Positions 13,227-22,133 of a stretch of 22,179 nt of DNA are shown here, one piece after another. Each line of letters opens with the position of its first letter. Position 1 is the stretch's first letter. This DNA is from a virus. The stretch lies in IMG/VR virus record IMGVR_UViG_3300030102_004719, positions 1 to 22,179 of that record; one strand, written 5' to 3'. Under the pieces are notes generated by a model, which had not been told where the DNA came from, did no database searches, and worked only from the letters and a program-made list of their open reading frames with translations. The translations under genes were made by a program, and so were the position numbers.

Positions 13227-13817
13227 ATGACCGTTTCTTACACCGATACAACCGTATCGAATCCAGAAGGCGCTCAGGGTTCGTACCCCCTCGCCCAGAC
13301 CAAAGGCCATGAGGGCATGCTTGCTGATCTGCAAGCTTATGTTTCTCGTTCATACCGGAACGAAACCGGCGCTGTCGTTCCTTTCGGCCACCTGCTGATC
13401 CAAAACGGATCCGGCACTGTTGATGCATCAGGCAAACTGCTTGCTGGTGCTTCCGCCACCGATGTAGTCGGACTGGCACTCGACTCCAACACCTTCACCA
13501 TCGATGCAGACGCCAAGACTGCTGATGGCCGAGTTGGCTACAAAGCCAAAGGCACGATGAATGTGCTGACCAAGGGTGTTGCATACGTCTTCAGCAAAGA
13601 TGCAATCGCAATGGGCGATGCCGTTCGCGTTTATCACACTGACGGTGCATCTGCTGCAAGCACAGGCGCATATGCAGGCCGCTTCGGTAAGACCGCTGCT
13701 GCTGGCAAAACCTTCGAGGTGACCGCTGGTGCTCGTTGGCTGAGTTCCTGCGCCGCTGGTGGCATCGCTGCACTTGAGCTTGATGTCAACGCACTCGCAG
13801 TTTCCGCTGATACTTGA
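13227..13817 (+). CDS. head cement / decoration protein (DUF2190 or Gp24-like)
   Basis: This encodes 196 residues from ATG 13227 with AGGAG nine bases upstream. It is a Gly/Ala-rich beta protein. The order of segments fits the structural cement family found just before phage major capsid genes: an early DLQAYVSRSYRN, then VPFGHLLIQ, DVVGLALDS, GYKAKGTMNVLTKGVAYVF and DAVRVYH. Such proteins bind the mature capsid surface and stabilise it. No signal peptide or membrane segment is present. It ends with tandem stops TGA and TAG and a second AGGAG, nearly the same junction as the one before it, which suggests high and matched expression with the capsid protein. Confidence 0.8.
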   Translation: MTVSYTDTTVSNPEGAQGSYPLAQTKGHEGMLADLQAYVSRSYRNETGAVVPFGHLLIQNGSGTVDASGKLLAGASATDVVGLALDSNTFTIDADAKTADGRVGYKAKGTMNVLTKGVAYVFSKDAIAMGDAVRVYHTDGASAASTGAYAGRFGKTAAAGKTFEVTAGARWLSSCAAGGIAALELDVNALAVSADT

Positions 13818-13832
13818 TAGGAGTTCTAACTA

Positions 13833-14747
13833 ATGTCTAACAACCAAGTAAGGACCGATGATGTCGGTCTGTTTTTGGCGAGAGAGCTGGAGACAATCCT
13901 TTCAAGGGTTCTCGAAACTCAGTACGCCGATCTCAAATACGCGCAAATTTTGCCCGTGAGCACCGAGGTGGCGGCGACCTCCGAGGCTTACACGTACCGC
14001 GTGTTCGATGCCCAGGGCAAGATGAATGTCATCCAAGACAAAGCATCTGACCTGCCCCGCGCTGACGTGCTCCGTAAGGAAATCACCCTGCCTGTTCGTT
14101 CACTTGGTGGTTCCTTCGCTTACACCGTCCAGGAAGTCCGTCAGGCTGCAACTGTCCCCGGAATGAACCTGGAGACTCGTCGCGCTGCTGCTCTGCGTCG
14201 TGCTGCTGAAGAAGCCGTAAACGACATCGCATTGTTCGGCGATGGCCCTTCTGGAATGAAAGGCTTCCTGAACAGCGACCAAATCGACAAGACGGTGCCT
14301 AACAAGTGGTTCGATGGTGCATCCACCACCACTGACGAGATGCTGGAGATCCTCAACGAGGCTCCTACTCGCATCGTTCAGGGCTCCAACATGAAGGAGA
14401 CTCCGAACACGATGCTCGTCCCTTATGACGTGTATCGCATCATCTCGACCACAGCTCGCTCTGCCAGCTCTGACGAGACTGTTCTCAGCTTCTTCCTGAA
14501 GACCAACCCCTTCATTCGTTCGGTTGAACCGATCAACGAATTGGCCGCTGCTAACTCCAGCCTGTCCAAGGATCGGATCGTCTGCTACGACCGCAGCCCC
14601 GAGAAGCTGCAACTGCACATCCCCCGCACTCTGGAGCTGCTGCCCCCTGAGCGTAAGGGTCTTGAGTACAGCGTGGCTGGTCACATGCGTATTGGTGGCA
14701 CCGCCATCTACTACCCCAAGTCTGTTCTCTACGTAGAGAAGGCTTGA
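13833..14747 (+). CDS. major capsid protein (DUF2184 type)
   Basis: This encodes 304 residues from ATG 13833 with AGGAG ten bases upstream. The chain matches the DUF2184 capsid family, a version of the HK97 fold: an N-terminal arm with LARELETILSRVLETQYADL (15-34) and KYAQILPVS, then EAYTYRVFDAQGKMNVI, the helix with RRAAEEAVNDIALFGD, and the C-terminal LELLPPERKGLEYSVAGHMR followed by a strand at the end. It forms the icosahedral shell. Codon use is the most regular in the window (CGT/CGC arginine, CTG leucine), as expected for the most abundant virion protein. Long minus-strand reading frames across it are composition shadows. Confidence 0.92.
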   Translation: MSNNQVRTDDVGLFLARELETILSRVLETQYADLKYAQILPVSTEVAATSEAYTYRVFDAQGKMNVIQDKASDLPRADVLRKEITLPVRSLGGSFAYTVQEVRQAATVPGMNLETRRAAALRRAAEEAVNDIALFGDGPSGMKGFLNSDQIDKTVPNKWFDGASTTTDEMLEILNEAPTRIVQGSNMKETPNTMLVPYDVYRIISTTARSASSDETVLSFFLKTNPFIRSVEPINELAAANSSLSKDRIVCYDRSPEKLQLHIPRTLELLPPERKGLEYSVAGHMRIGGTAIYYPKSVLYVEKA

Positions 14748-14772
14748 TCGCTTTAAATTTATTCTTCAGAAA

Positions 14773-15183
14773 ATGATTGTTACTTATTCTCCGCAACTGG
14801 AAAATCCGCCTCGCGATAAGGAAGTCACTTTGGGCTTCAGCTTTATCGGAGAGCGGTCTGGTTCATCCGAGTACGTGCAGTTCAAGTCCGGTGTCAATCG
14901 CGATATTGATGCCGAGACTTGGGCAAAGGTGAAGGAGATGCCCCTGGTTGCAGATCTACTGCAACTGGGTGCTCTCACGGTCACCGAGGACGTTGAGGTC
15001 GTAACACCGGCTCCTGCTGGTAAGGGTGGTCTAGGGACCATGACTGCCAAACAGGCATTGGATGCCATCAACACGACCTTTGATATTGACCTGCTCAAGG
15101 AGTTTGATTACGCCGAGAACAGGGTCCGCATCAAGAACGCGATCCAAAAACGCATCCGAGCAATCACTGAAGGTGAAGGTTAA
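14773..15183 (+). CDS. head completion / connector-region protein
   Basis: This encodes 136 residues from ATG 14773; a Gly-, Pro- and Thr-containing linker near residues 74-90 separates two parts. The N-terminal part (1-75) is beta-rich; the C-terminal part (90-136) is helical (TAKQALDAINTTFDIDLLKE) and resembles a small helix-extended-helix tail that phages use to dock on capsid or portal. The stop overlaps the next ATG by one base. The position between capsid and head-tail adaptor suggests a head-completion role, but no family is clear. Confidence 0.6.
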   Translation: MIVTYSPQLENPPRDKEVTLGFSFIGERSGSSEYVQFKSGVNRDIDAETWAKVKEMPLVADLLQLGALTVTEDVEVVTPAPAGKGGLGTMTAKQALDAINTTFDIDLLKEFDYAENRVRIKNAIQKRIRAITEGEG

Positions 15184-15512
15184 TGGCCGTCGACAGTACA
15201 AGCTTCCTGGAGAGATTTCCTGAGTTTTCAAACCAGGAGGCTGCTGTCATTACTGCGACTATTAACGAAGCTAAGCGCCAAAACGACGAGGATATTTGGG
15301 GCGATCAATACGATGACGCCGTCAACTATATGGCGGCGCATCTGTTGGCTGGTCGCACACAAGCGATCGGCTCACAGATTGGTATTGCCAATTCGCCCAG
15401 GACTACTAAGTACATCGGTGCCGCTGGATATACACTCGCCGATACTCAGTACGGTGCAACCTATTTGTTCCTGCGGGAGGGTTTGGTAAATCTCACGGGA
15501 TTTAGTTACTGA
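15183..15512 (+). CDS. head-tail connector (DUF4054-like adaptor)
   Basis: This encodes 109 residues. It is helical, starting SFLERFPEFSNQEAAVITAT and containing DDAVNYMAAHLLAGR (45-59), typical of the DUF4054/gp6-like head-tail adaptor group, which forms the ring below the portal. The C-terminal half (GYTLADTQYGATYLFLREGL) is the pattern seen at the end of this family. It joins the preceding gene at a shared base and the next at another, so all three are probably translated in series. Confidence 0.75.
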   Translation: MAVDSTSFLERFPEFSNQEAAVITATINEAKRQNDEDIWGDQYDDAVNYMAAHLLAGRTQAIGSQIGIANSPRTTKYIGAAGYTLADTQYGATYLFLREGLVNLTGFSY

Positions 15513-15889
15513 TGGGTGCATACTCTCCTTTTGACAACGCGACGTTGACTTTTCAGGTCTACGGATCGTATTCGGTTGACCCATCTACTGGAAATGCTGT
15601 GCAAAACAACATTGCAGAGCAATATACATGTAATATCCAACTCAACGGTCCATTTGAAGAGCAAAAAGAGGGTGTCAACAAAACTACAGCTAGCTGTTCA
15701 GGCAAGTTGTTGAATCCTGCTATTTTCTCGTCAAAGATCAAGATCGGCATGGAAGCTGCTGCAACCATCAATGGTGCGGCGGGTACATTCCGCGTCTTGG
15801 ATTTAGGCACAAATATTTTACCTTTTGCTCGTAAGACGCAATTCCAGAGTTTCTCTGGTGTATTTGAACAAACAGGTGGTGCGGGGTAG
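15512..15889 (+). CDS. head-tail joining protein
   Basis: This encodes 125 residues, almost entirely beta strands and turns, with many Gly, Thr and Asn. No strong motif is seen. Its size, beta-rich plan and location between the adaptor and the gp10-like protein are those of neck or head-closure proteins (stopper or SPP1 gp16-like). It ends two bases before the next gene. The call rests mostly on synteny. Confidence 0.6.
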   Translation: MGAYSPFDNATLTFQVYGSYSVDPSTGNAVQNNIAEQYTCNIQLNGPFEEQKEGVNKTTASCSGKLLNPAIFSSKIKIGMEAAATINGAAGTFRVLDLGTNILPFARKTQFQSFSGVFEQTGGAG

Positions 15890-15891
15890 TT

Positions 15892-16311
15892 ATGGCCAAG
15901 TCTCGACGTGTGGGCAAGCAACCCAACGACCTAACTAAAGACCTCAGGCGAGCCGCTAACAAAGCATTAGACGCGGTTGTTCCTTTAATGGATCGTGAAT
16001 TCACCGTTCAGATTCAAAGCAAGGTGTGGGGCTGGCCCAAAGAGACGAAGCGTAAGAATGGCAGCACTGCTGAGACGATCAGAGACATTGTTGATACTGG
16101 CGAGCTAATGCGTAGTCAAAAGAACAGCAGAATTAAGGATACAGTCCACCGCTTTATTTGGGATGTTGAGTATTCCTCTGTTGTTCATAACGGCGCGAAT
16201 TTAAAGCAAGGCGGCAATTATCCAGGCCGCCCTTGGACGCAAACTGCTGAAAAAGAGGTTAATCCACAAAAAAGACTTTCAGATATTATTAGTAGAGAGT
16301 TAGATGGCTAG
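15892..16311 (+). CDS. HK97 gp10-like tail completion / neck protein
   Basis: This encodes 139 residues. The motif VVHNGA (97-102) followed by PGRPWTQTAEKE (111-122) is the hallmark of the HK97 gp10-like family, which joins the tail end to the neck. The N-terminal part is basic with an amphipathic helix (LRRAANKALDAVVPLMDREF). The length is normal for the family. It overlaps the next gene by eight bases. Confidence 0.82.
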   Translation: MAKSRRVGKQPNDLTKDLRRAANKALDAVVPLMDREFTVQIQSKVWGWPKETKRKNGSTAETIRDIVDTGELMRSQKNSRIKDTVHRFIWDVEYSSVVHNGANLKQGGNYPGRPWTQTAEKEVNPQKRLSDIISRELDG

Positions 16312-16705
16312 TGCTTCTGAACTACGCTTTATAGTTGACTCCACAATAGGGGCTTTATTGGGAAACTACACGCTTCCTAATTCAGCTCAGATCCCCGCAC
16401 TTTGGGTTCGGGGTACACAGCAAGTTCCGAAAGACTGGACTGTAACCGGCACCGAATGTGTGATCGATGAAGTTCCAGAACTTAGGAATAGTCCGACGAT
16501 GTCTAGAGCTGTTGTTCTAACTAAATTTTGGAACATCACGCTTACATCTTTTGATGAAGGCGAAACTCTAGAACAACCAAGGTTGCTACTTTTCCGTGCT
16601 TTTCCCGATATTGAAACTGCGGTGTATACACCACAAACAGACATTTCGTTTGAAACACTGAAAATCACAGTCCCCGATTATTCGATTCACTCTGAGATAG
16701 GCTAA
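16304..16705 (+). CDS. tail terminator-like protein
   Basis: This encodes 133 residues of alpha/beta type. It has an N-terminal helix (SELRFIVDSTIGALLGN), a strand-rich middle, and RLLLFRAFPDIETAVYTPQT near the end. Size, composition and place directly before the tail tube gene fit the lambda gpU/Gp37-like tail terminator class, which caps the tail tube and sets its end. There is no diagnostic residue pattern, so the call is mainly by synteny. Confidence 0.65.
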   Translation: MASASELRFIVDSTIGALLGNYTLPNSAQIPALWVRGTQQVPKDWTVTGTECVIDEVPELRNSPTMSRAVVLTKFWNITLTSFDEGETLEQPRLLLFRAFPDIETAVYTPQTDISFETLKITVPDYSIHSEIG

Positions 16706-16710
16706 TTCCG

Positions 16711-17295
16711 ATGGCACAGCTACCCGGTGGTGCGTTTGCAAAGGGCAGGGACCGCATTGTGCGGATCGCTGACCCAGGCGGCACCCGACTCGAACCCGCT
16801 TCTCATGGCAGCGGCGTTATTTCCAGCGCATACACCAGTCCTTCTGGTGCAACGATGCTGAACTTTAAAGGCTTGACTCAAGCTGAGTACACACCTTCAC
16901 CAAATAGCCAGGAGTTTTTCCTGTTGGGTGACAGCGGTTATAGAGACTCCGTTGGTGTTACCCAAGCTGGCGAGCTTTCCTGCACCAGCTTCTTTATCAA
17001 CAGCCTGGCTACTGGAACTCCTCAGGCAGATGTTGATCCAACTTTGACCTTGGTGTTGAACGCTGAGTCTGATCCCGACGTTGAGATCTTCGTTGAGATG
17101 CTCACGCTGCTTGGTCAGGACAACAGCTCCAACTTCCTGTATTTCGTTCGTGCATTCCAAGCATGCGTCACTGGTGTGAGTGAAGCTGCTCCAAGTGACG
17201 GCCTAATTGAGTATTCATGGACGTTCCAGTCTAGAGGAGAAATCTACGTCGGTACGCTGAACAACAGCACATCTGAGATCGACGTTTACGCCTGA
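16711..17295 (+). CDS. major tail (tube) protein
   Basis: This encodes 194 residues. The protein is beta-rich with alternating hydrophobic residues and many Gly, Ser and Thr. It contains LNFKGLTQAEYTPSPNSQEF and, near the end, EAAPSDGLIEYSWTFQSRGE, which matches the last strand pair of siphovirus tube proteins. It sits between the tail terminator and the G/GT chaperones, the fixed position of the tube gene. Polymerised rings of this protein form the tail shaft around the tape measure. The stop shares one base with the next ATG. Confidence 0.82.
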   Translation: MAQLPGGAFAKGRDRIVRIADPGGTRLEPASHGSGVISSAYTSPSGATMLNFKGLTQAEYTPSPNSQEFFLLGDSGYRDSVGVTQAGELSCTSFFINSLATGTPQADVDPTLTLVLNAESDPDVEIFVEMLTLLGQDNSSNFLYFVRAFQACVTGVSEAAPSDGLIEYSWTFQSRGEIYVGTLNNSTSEIDVYA

Positions 17296-17525
17296 TGGAA
17301 GCTGATCTGCTTACCACCGAGGATAAGCAGTCTTTCTTTATTAACTGCAAGGTTAAAGGTGATTTGCTTCAGGTTGGCGCTGTTTTTATCGCCTCCGGAT
17401 GCAAGTCTCCTTTGACACTTGTAGGAGAAGAAGGTGCTAATTTGGCTGTAGAAATTCCTAATGATGCTGTTGACAAGCCCGAGGGTGTTGTTGCGGCAGA
17501 TACATCTTTTTACATAGTTTCATGA
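17295..17525 (+). CDS. small tail-region hypothetical protein
   Basis: This encodes 76 residues, linked to the tube gene by a one-base overlap and to the chaperone gene by ATGA. It is acidic and beta-rich (SFFINCKVKGDLLQVGAVFI, residues 13-32; LTLVGEEGANLAVEI). It might be a small tail tube accessory or decoration domain. No family is recognised. Confidence 0.6.
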   Translation: MEADLLTTEDKQSFFINCKVKGDLLQVGAVFIASGCKSPLTLVGEEGANLAVEIPNDAVDKPEGVVAADTSFYIVS

Positions 17526-18031
17526 GCAAGTATTCAAAGATCTTTTTTGGCCAGAAAAAGTACCACGACATCAAACCATTCCGATTCCCGATCTATAACG
17601 ACCTTGTAGCTGGGGAGATTGAGGGTATTGAAGAGACCGCCAAGAAGCAGGCGAACAATACGTACTCAATGCTGAAGATTGCCAAGTCAGTGGCGACGAA
17701 GCAGGACATCCCTGTCCAGGAGGCACTAGAGGCACTCAGTGACATGGAGAACAACCAGGAGCTGCTGTTCGACTATGTGGACGAGCTTGCTGAGATCCAG
17801 TCACAGGGGCAGTCCGTCAGTGAGATGAAGATCGAGACCGTGACCCTGTTCATGCGTTATCGAGGTGAACTAAAAGACAAGGGCAAGTGGATCCAGCTTT
17901 CTGACTGGGAGTTGGACGACACCCGAGAAATGCCTCGCAAGCTGTTGGACGATATTTTTGAATTCGTCGATTGGGAGCGTAACGGCTGGCCCGAAGACAA
18001 AGACTCAGACGAGGACTCTGAGGGAAACTAA
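17522..18031 (+). CDS. tail assembly chaperone, short product (lambda G-like)
   Basis: This encodes 169 residues, mainly helical and acidic, ending in a charged tail (DKDSDEDSEGN). The counterpart lambda gpG coats the tape measure protein during tail assembly and is not in the mature virion. The gene ends at TAA 18029-18031 directly after a slippery heptamer, so a minor fraction of ribosomes should continue into the -1 frame. Location between tube and tape measure genes agrees. It starts at an ATG overlapping the previous stop (ATGA). Confidence 0.85.
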   Translation: MSKYSKIFFGQKKYHDIKPFRFPIYNDLVAGEIEGIEETAKKQANNTYSMLKIAKSVATKQDIPVQEALEALSDMENNQELLFDYVDELAEIQSQGQSVSEMKIETVTLFMRYRGELKDKGKWIQLSDWELDDTREMPRKLLDDIFEFVDWERNGWPEDKDSDEDSEGN

Positions 18032-18462
18032 CAGATGAGGCAGCCACAGAACGTATTGCCTTTTTAAGGGAGTACCTGGCTACCTCGCCACTCGATCTAC
18101 TTAATTTATATACGGAGTTTCGTGCCACTCCTGCGGGGGCTGACATCGGTGTAGATGCCTTTGTGCGGATGCCGTTAAAGCTGATTCACGAACTTATCCG
18201 TCTCGGAGGTGAGCGTGAAAAAAGAGTTGCAAACATAGGTTCAATCACTACGGCAAAGCTGACCGGGATAATCTTGACGATTGCCCAAAGTTTCAGCAAG
18301 AAGAAAGCCGTCCCTCCGTCAATTGATGCGTATTTACCCTTCCCGATTGAGGAAGATAATGCATTTATGATTGAAACTAAGGAGATTTATAAACGGTTAA
18401 TTGCTCAAAGAAAACTGCCGCTGCACGTTATTGCTGATTTAAACAAAGTAGTTAGTCCTTGA
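17522..18462 (+). CDS. tail assembly chaperone, -1 frameshift fusion (lambda GT-like)
   Basis: Ribosomes that slip at GGGAAAC (18022-18028) leave the G frame and enter a frame open from 18022 to the stop at 18460-18462. The fusion is 313 residues: 169 from the G part and 144 from the T part (starting LTDEAATERIAFLREY). The T frame has no good start codon of its own before 18163, and a -1 frame stop lies just upstream at 18019-18021, as expected for a programmed fusion. In lambda, GT bridges tape measure and tube protein. The T part is helical and ends 31 bases before the tape measure gene. Confidence 0.88.
18022..18062 (+). promoter_or_regulatory. programmed -1 frameshift signal
   Basis: GGGAAAC at 18022-18028 fits the X XXY YYZ rule and is in phase: the zero frame reads GAG GGA AAC TAA, and after slipping GGG AAA CTA. 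A possible stimulatory hairpin pairs GAGGCA 18037-18042 (wobble at the base) with TGCCTT 18057-18062, starting nine bases after the heptamer. A zero-frame stop lies directly after the slip site. Confidence 0.85.
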
Positions 18463-18493
18463 CGATAAACTTAAATTAAGGCGAGGAATGTAA

Positions 18494-21400
18494 GTGGCTG
18501 ACAACAGGTTTGAATATGACATTGTTGTCAACGTCAGTAAGGCGATAAGGGAGACTGCGAAATTTACGCAAGCGCAGCAGAAAAGTATTCAGCGGATTGA
18601 GAAGGCAAATAGAAAGCTTGATCGTAAATTAGTAACGCAGCGAAAGGAGCTTTCAATAGCTCGCCGTGAGCTTGCAAAATATTCTGCGGGTAAGCATAAA
18701 GATGCTTTGGCGGCAGAGGCTGCTGCTCACAAGCACGATCAGCTTTCCAAGTCGATTGCTAAGACGACAGACAAGATTCGTCGAGGCAAGCGCCAGATTG
18801 CCGAGCACCGTAGGGAACTAGAGAAGCTCCAGAGAACAGCGGAAAAAGGTATAAATATTAAGGCAAAGCCGCTTGCCAATCAATATCGTGGCCGAATAGG
18901 CCCCATGCCTGCTGATGCCCCAATGATGGGGCCTGGATTTGATGGCAGGCGGGGGTTCCTTGGACAAGAAGGAAGAAGAGCGGCTTTAGGCCGTAATGTC
19001 CAAAATCTGAGTAGGCAAGCTTCGGCAGGATTCTCAGCACTAGGGGGTGCTGCTGGTGGTGGGGGACTATTAGCGCCTCTGGCATCTGGATTTGCTGTGC
19101 AGCAATCCGTATCTGGTGCTCTTGATCTGGATTCCCAGCGTAAAAAGCTCAAGCTGCTCAGCGAGCAGTATGGCGAGTACGATCAGATTCTGAAGATTAT
19201 TGATAATAGTGCTGATACATTCAACAAATCCCAAAGAGAAGCGACCACTGAATTCGCCAACGTCTTTGCTCGACTTAGGCCATTAGGCGTAGAGCTGCAT
19301 CAGATTAAGGGTGTCTACGAGGGCTTCAACAGCGTTGCTATTGCGAGTGGTGCCACGTCGAACGCCTCCAGGATCGCGTTCATGCAGCTCGCCCAGGCCA
19401 TTGGTTCTGGCCGCTTAGCTGGGGACGAATTCCGCTCCGTTTCTGAGCAGATTCCCGGTGTATTGATTCCCATCGCCGAGACAATGGGTGTAACGGTCGG
19501 GGAACTGAAGGAACTGGGATCTGAAGGCAAGATTACCTCCGATGTCCTTATTAATGCTTTAAGTAATGGTGTCAATATCTCCAAAGAACAGATTAAAGCG
19601 TTCCTTGCAGAGCAGCCCGCTCAAAAATTCAAAGCATTCAGCAATGCGGTATCAGATTTGGGTGATGCTGTAGGTACGGCTCTGTTGCCTATACTTACAC
19701 CCCTTCTTGAGGGGCTCACGGAGGTTGTCAAGTTCATTACTGAGCTGCCTACACCGATTAGAAATGTTGTTTTAGTTGCTGGTACGGTTGCAATAGCAAT
19801 CACAGCACTTGCAGCAGCATTTAAAACCCTAGGTTTAGGCATCGGCGTCAAATTCGTAGGTAGTTTGGCGGCAACCGCCTTAGGAATTAAAGGGCTGGGG
19901 ATCGCATCTGCATTGGCAATGCCCAAGCTTCTCCTGTTGAAGAAAACAATGCTGGCGCTTGCTCGTATTGGATTTATTGCCATTGGTGTAAATATCATTA
20001 TCAATGGGCTTGATAAACTCAAACAACTAGAGGCTCGTTTTGATACTCTCGGTGGTGGAACAAAAGAGTTCATCAACAGTATTGGTGGCTCTGCACTTTC
20101 TGTGCAGGAGATTGATGCCAACTTAAAAACTAATCGTCAGGCACAGACTGACCTTCAATCGGAAATTGATAACATCCGTTTCGGATTTTTAACTGGCAAC
20201 GACGAGGCCGCAAGGGGCCAACTTCTTCAGGTGCAAGCCCGAGAGCAAGCTTTATTGAATCTTAGAAAAAACGCTAGGTTCAAAACCCCAGAAGATCGTC
20301 AAAAGTCAGATGCAGCGCGGGCTCAGGCCAAACTTGAGGCTCAACTCAAAGACAAAGGCAAGGACATCGAACGTCAACTCGCCAAAGCAAACGCCAACAA
20401 TGCTCTTCGCTTAACACAGAAGAATGCTCAGGTTGCTCTACAAGTTGCGCGTGACGAGTACAAGCTTCGTGCAGAGCTTGAACAATCCAACCACCGGCTC
20501 CAGGAAGCCAATCTTGTCGGTATCGCCCGCGAAACACAGGGGATCCTGAACGCTCGAATTGCAGGCTTTCGGGAATTAGAGCAGCGCGAAACGCAGCTTA
20601 AAGATGCGGAGACCGCAGCAAAACAAAGGCTGGAAGCAGCAGAGCTTCGTTTGTCCCAAGCGACGGGGCCGGTCGATGCAGCGAGAGCACAGGGTGGTGT
20701 CTCAATCGCTCAGGCAGAACTTTCAGGAGCACAAACAAGGCTCGGAAACTTCCGACGCGCAGCCCCGCAGATGATCGAAAATCTGCAGGCGGGCACAGGG
20801 GCTCAACTTACCGAGTCTTTCAGGCAACAGACCCAGCAGACAATGATTCAGGTTCAAGCACTTCGCAAACGCAATGAGCTGATTGCACAGGGTGCTTCTC
20901 CTGAAGTCATCGAGGGGGAGCTGGCGAAGTTTGAGATTGACCGAAGGGCCGGTATTCAGCTCCAACAGTTGAACGTCGATCAAAACCTCAATGCAGACGC
21001 AATCGCTAGGGTCAAGACCGAGGCACAGAATGCCAAAAACGCTATCGATGAAATGACGGCTGCACAGCAGACGAGTTCAACGGCGATTCAGGACTATATC
21101 AAAGCGTCAGAGACTTTCGTGACGGATATTCAGGCCAGAATTGTCGATATCGCTTCAACGATTGAGCAAGGCATCGGTACTGCAATTCAGGGTGTCGTCG
21201 ACGGCACACTTACCGCTTCTCAGGCGTTCGGTCAGTTCTTCGAGAATGTAGGCAAGGCGTTCCTGCAGATGGCAGCGCAGATCATCGCGAAGTTGATTGT
21301 TATTAACCTGCTTAAGGCCGCCTTGGGCTTTATGGGCGGCAGTGGCTTCGGAGGAATGCCTAGCGGCGTTGGGTTAGGGGACGGCACTAATGGAATTGTA

Positions 21401-21751
21401 CAGAACGCTTTCGGCTCGAAGTTCGGCACGTTTGGCCCCAACTTCGGGATACCTCAAAAATTTGCTAAGGGAGGCATCGTGACAGGCCCCACAGCCGCCC
21501 TGATCGGCGAGGGAGGCATGAATGAAGCAGTTGTACCTTTGCCTAACGGAAGGGCTATTCCTGTCGATATGAAAGGTGCCTCAGGAGGCAATGTAGTTAG
21601 CAACGTCACTGTAAATGTCACTAACGAGGGCGACGGAGGTAATTCTGATTCTGACGGCCCCGCTAAACTCGGTAGAGCTATTGATACCGCTGTCCGTAAG
21701 GTGATTATGGATGAGCGCCGCTCTGGTGGGCTTCTTTATTCAGGACGATAA
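18494..21751 (+). CDS. tape measure protein (tail length)
   Basis: This encodes 1085 residues from GTG 18494 with GAGGAA at 18483-18488. Residues 15-118 form a basic coiled coil; 140-200 is Gly-rich. Residues 205-400 match the tape-measure N-terminal domain (KLLSEQYGEYDQILKIIDNS, GSGRLAGDEFRSVSEQIPGV). Hydrophobic segments follow at about 424-443, 450-475 and 485-505, possibly used for passage through the host membrane. A long Gln/Ala-rich coiled coil spans about 540-900, then a hydrophobic helix. The Gly-rich end has GEGGMNEAVVPLPNGRAIPV, a common tape-measure ending. At about 1.5 angstrom per residue the tail would be near 160 nm, an estimate only. Confidence 0.95.
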   Translation: MADNRFEYDIVVNVSKAIRETAKFTQAQQKSIQRIEKANRKLDRKLVTQRKELSIARRELAKYSAGKHKDALAAEAAAHKHDQLSKSIAKTTDKIRRGKRQIAEHRRELEKLQRTAEKGINIKAKPLANQYRGRIGPMPADAPMMGPGFDGRRGFLGQEGRRAALGRNVQNLSRQASAGFSALGGAAGGGGLLAPLASGFAVQQSVSGALDLDSQRKKLKLLSEQYGEYDQILKIIDNSADTFNKSQREATTEFANVFARLRPLGVELHQIKGVYEGFNSVAIASGATSNASRIAFMQLAQAIGSGRLAGDEFRSVSEQIPGVLIPIAETMGVTVGELKELGSEGKITSDVLINALSNGVNISKEQIKAFLAEQPAQKFKAFSNAVSDLGDAVGTALLPILTPLLEGLTEVVKFITELPTPIRNVVLVAGTVAIAITALAAAFKTLGLGIGVKFVGSLAATALGIKGLGIASALAMPKLLLLKKTMLALARIGFIAIGVNIIINGLDKLKQLEARFDTLGGGTKEFINSIGGSALSVQEIDANLKTNRQAQTDLQSEIDNIRFGFLTGNDEAARGQLLQVQAREQALLNLRKNARFKTPEDRQKSDAARAQAKLEAQLKDKGKDIERQLAKANANNALRLTQKNAQVALQVARDEYKLRAELEQSNHRLQEANLVGIARETQGILNARIAGFRELEQRETQLKDAETAAKQRLEAAELRLSQATGPVDAARAQGGVSIAQAELSGAQTRLGNFRRAAPQMIENLQAGTGAQLTESFRQQTQQTMIQVQALRKRNELIAQGASPEVIEGELAKFEIDRRAGIQLQQLNVDQNLNADAIARVKTEAQNAKNAIDEMTAAQQTSSTAIQDYIKASETFVTDIQARIVDIASTIEQGIGTAIQGVVDGTLTASQAFGQFFENVGKAFLQMAAQIIAKLIVINLLKAALGFMGGSGFGGMPSGVGLGDGTNGIVQNAFGSKFGTFGPNFGIPQKFAKGGIVTGPTAALIGEGGMNEAVVPLPNGRAIPVDMKGASGGNVVSNVTVNVTNEGDGGNSDSDGPAKLGRAIDTAVRKVIMDERRSGGLLYSGR

Positions 21752-21753
21752 TT

Positions 21754-22122
21754 ATGGCTGTCCCTTTAGCTCTTGATTTAGTTTTAGACGTTCAAGAAAA
21801 ACACACTCATAGAGTTCGGAAGTTTGGCTATGGGGATGGCTATGAACAAATGCAGCCGGATGGGATTAATACCCGTTCCCGCGAGTACAACATCACCACG
21901 ACTCCGTTCAGCCAATCTTCTTACATTAATTTCAAAAGAAATCTAGACGAAGTCTGCGTCGGGGAAACTTTTCTCATCGAATCGTTAGAGCCATTTATTC
22001 CCAGAACCTCTTTAGAGAACGCGCATTTCCGCCTTGCTGATAATACTTATAGTGTTAGTTATCTGCCCTCGTCTGATAAGTATAGATTTACATTTGTTTT
22101 GCAAGAAGCTTTTGTCAGCTAA
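21754..22122 (+). CDS. minor tail protein (lambda gpM-like)
   Basis: This encodes 122 residues, beginning two bases after the tape measure stop. FGYGDGYEQMQPDGIN (24-39) is the signature of the Phage_min_tail family that includes lambda gpM, and the following TRSREYNITTTPF and the DKYRFTFVLQEAF end are the usual beta strands. It is placed at the tail tip, at the end of the tape measure. The length is normal and the gene looks complete. Confidence 0.85.
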   Translation: MAVPLALDLVLDVQEKHTHRVRKFGYGDGYEQMQPDGINTRSREYNITTTPFSQSSYINFKRNLDEVCVGETFLIESLEPFIPRTSLENAHFRLADNTYSVSYLPSSDKYRFTFVLQEAFVS

Positions 22123-22133
22123 CAGTTAGTGAT

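Noticed and set aside
14100-14684. 194-residue minus-strand frame opposite the capsid gene
   Set aside because: It is a shadow of strong codon bias in the major capsid gene on the plus strand.
18488-18493. ATGTAA start-stop just before the tape measure gene
   Set aside because: Minimal start-stop pairs can regulate reinitiation, but this one overlaps the ribosome binding site region and is most likely chance.
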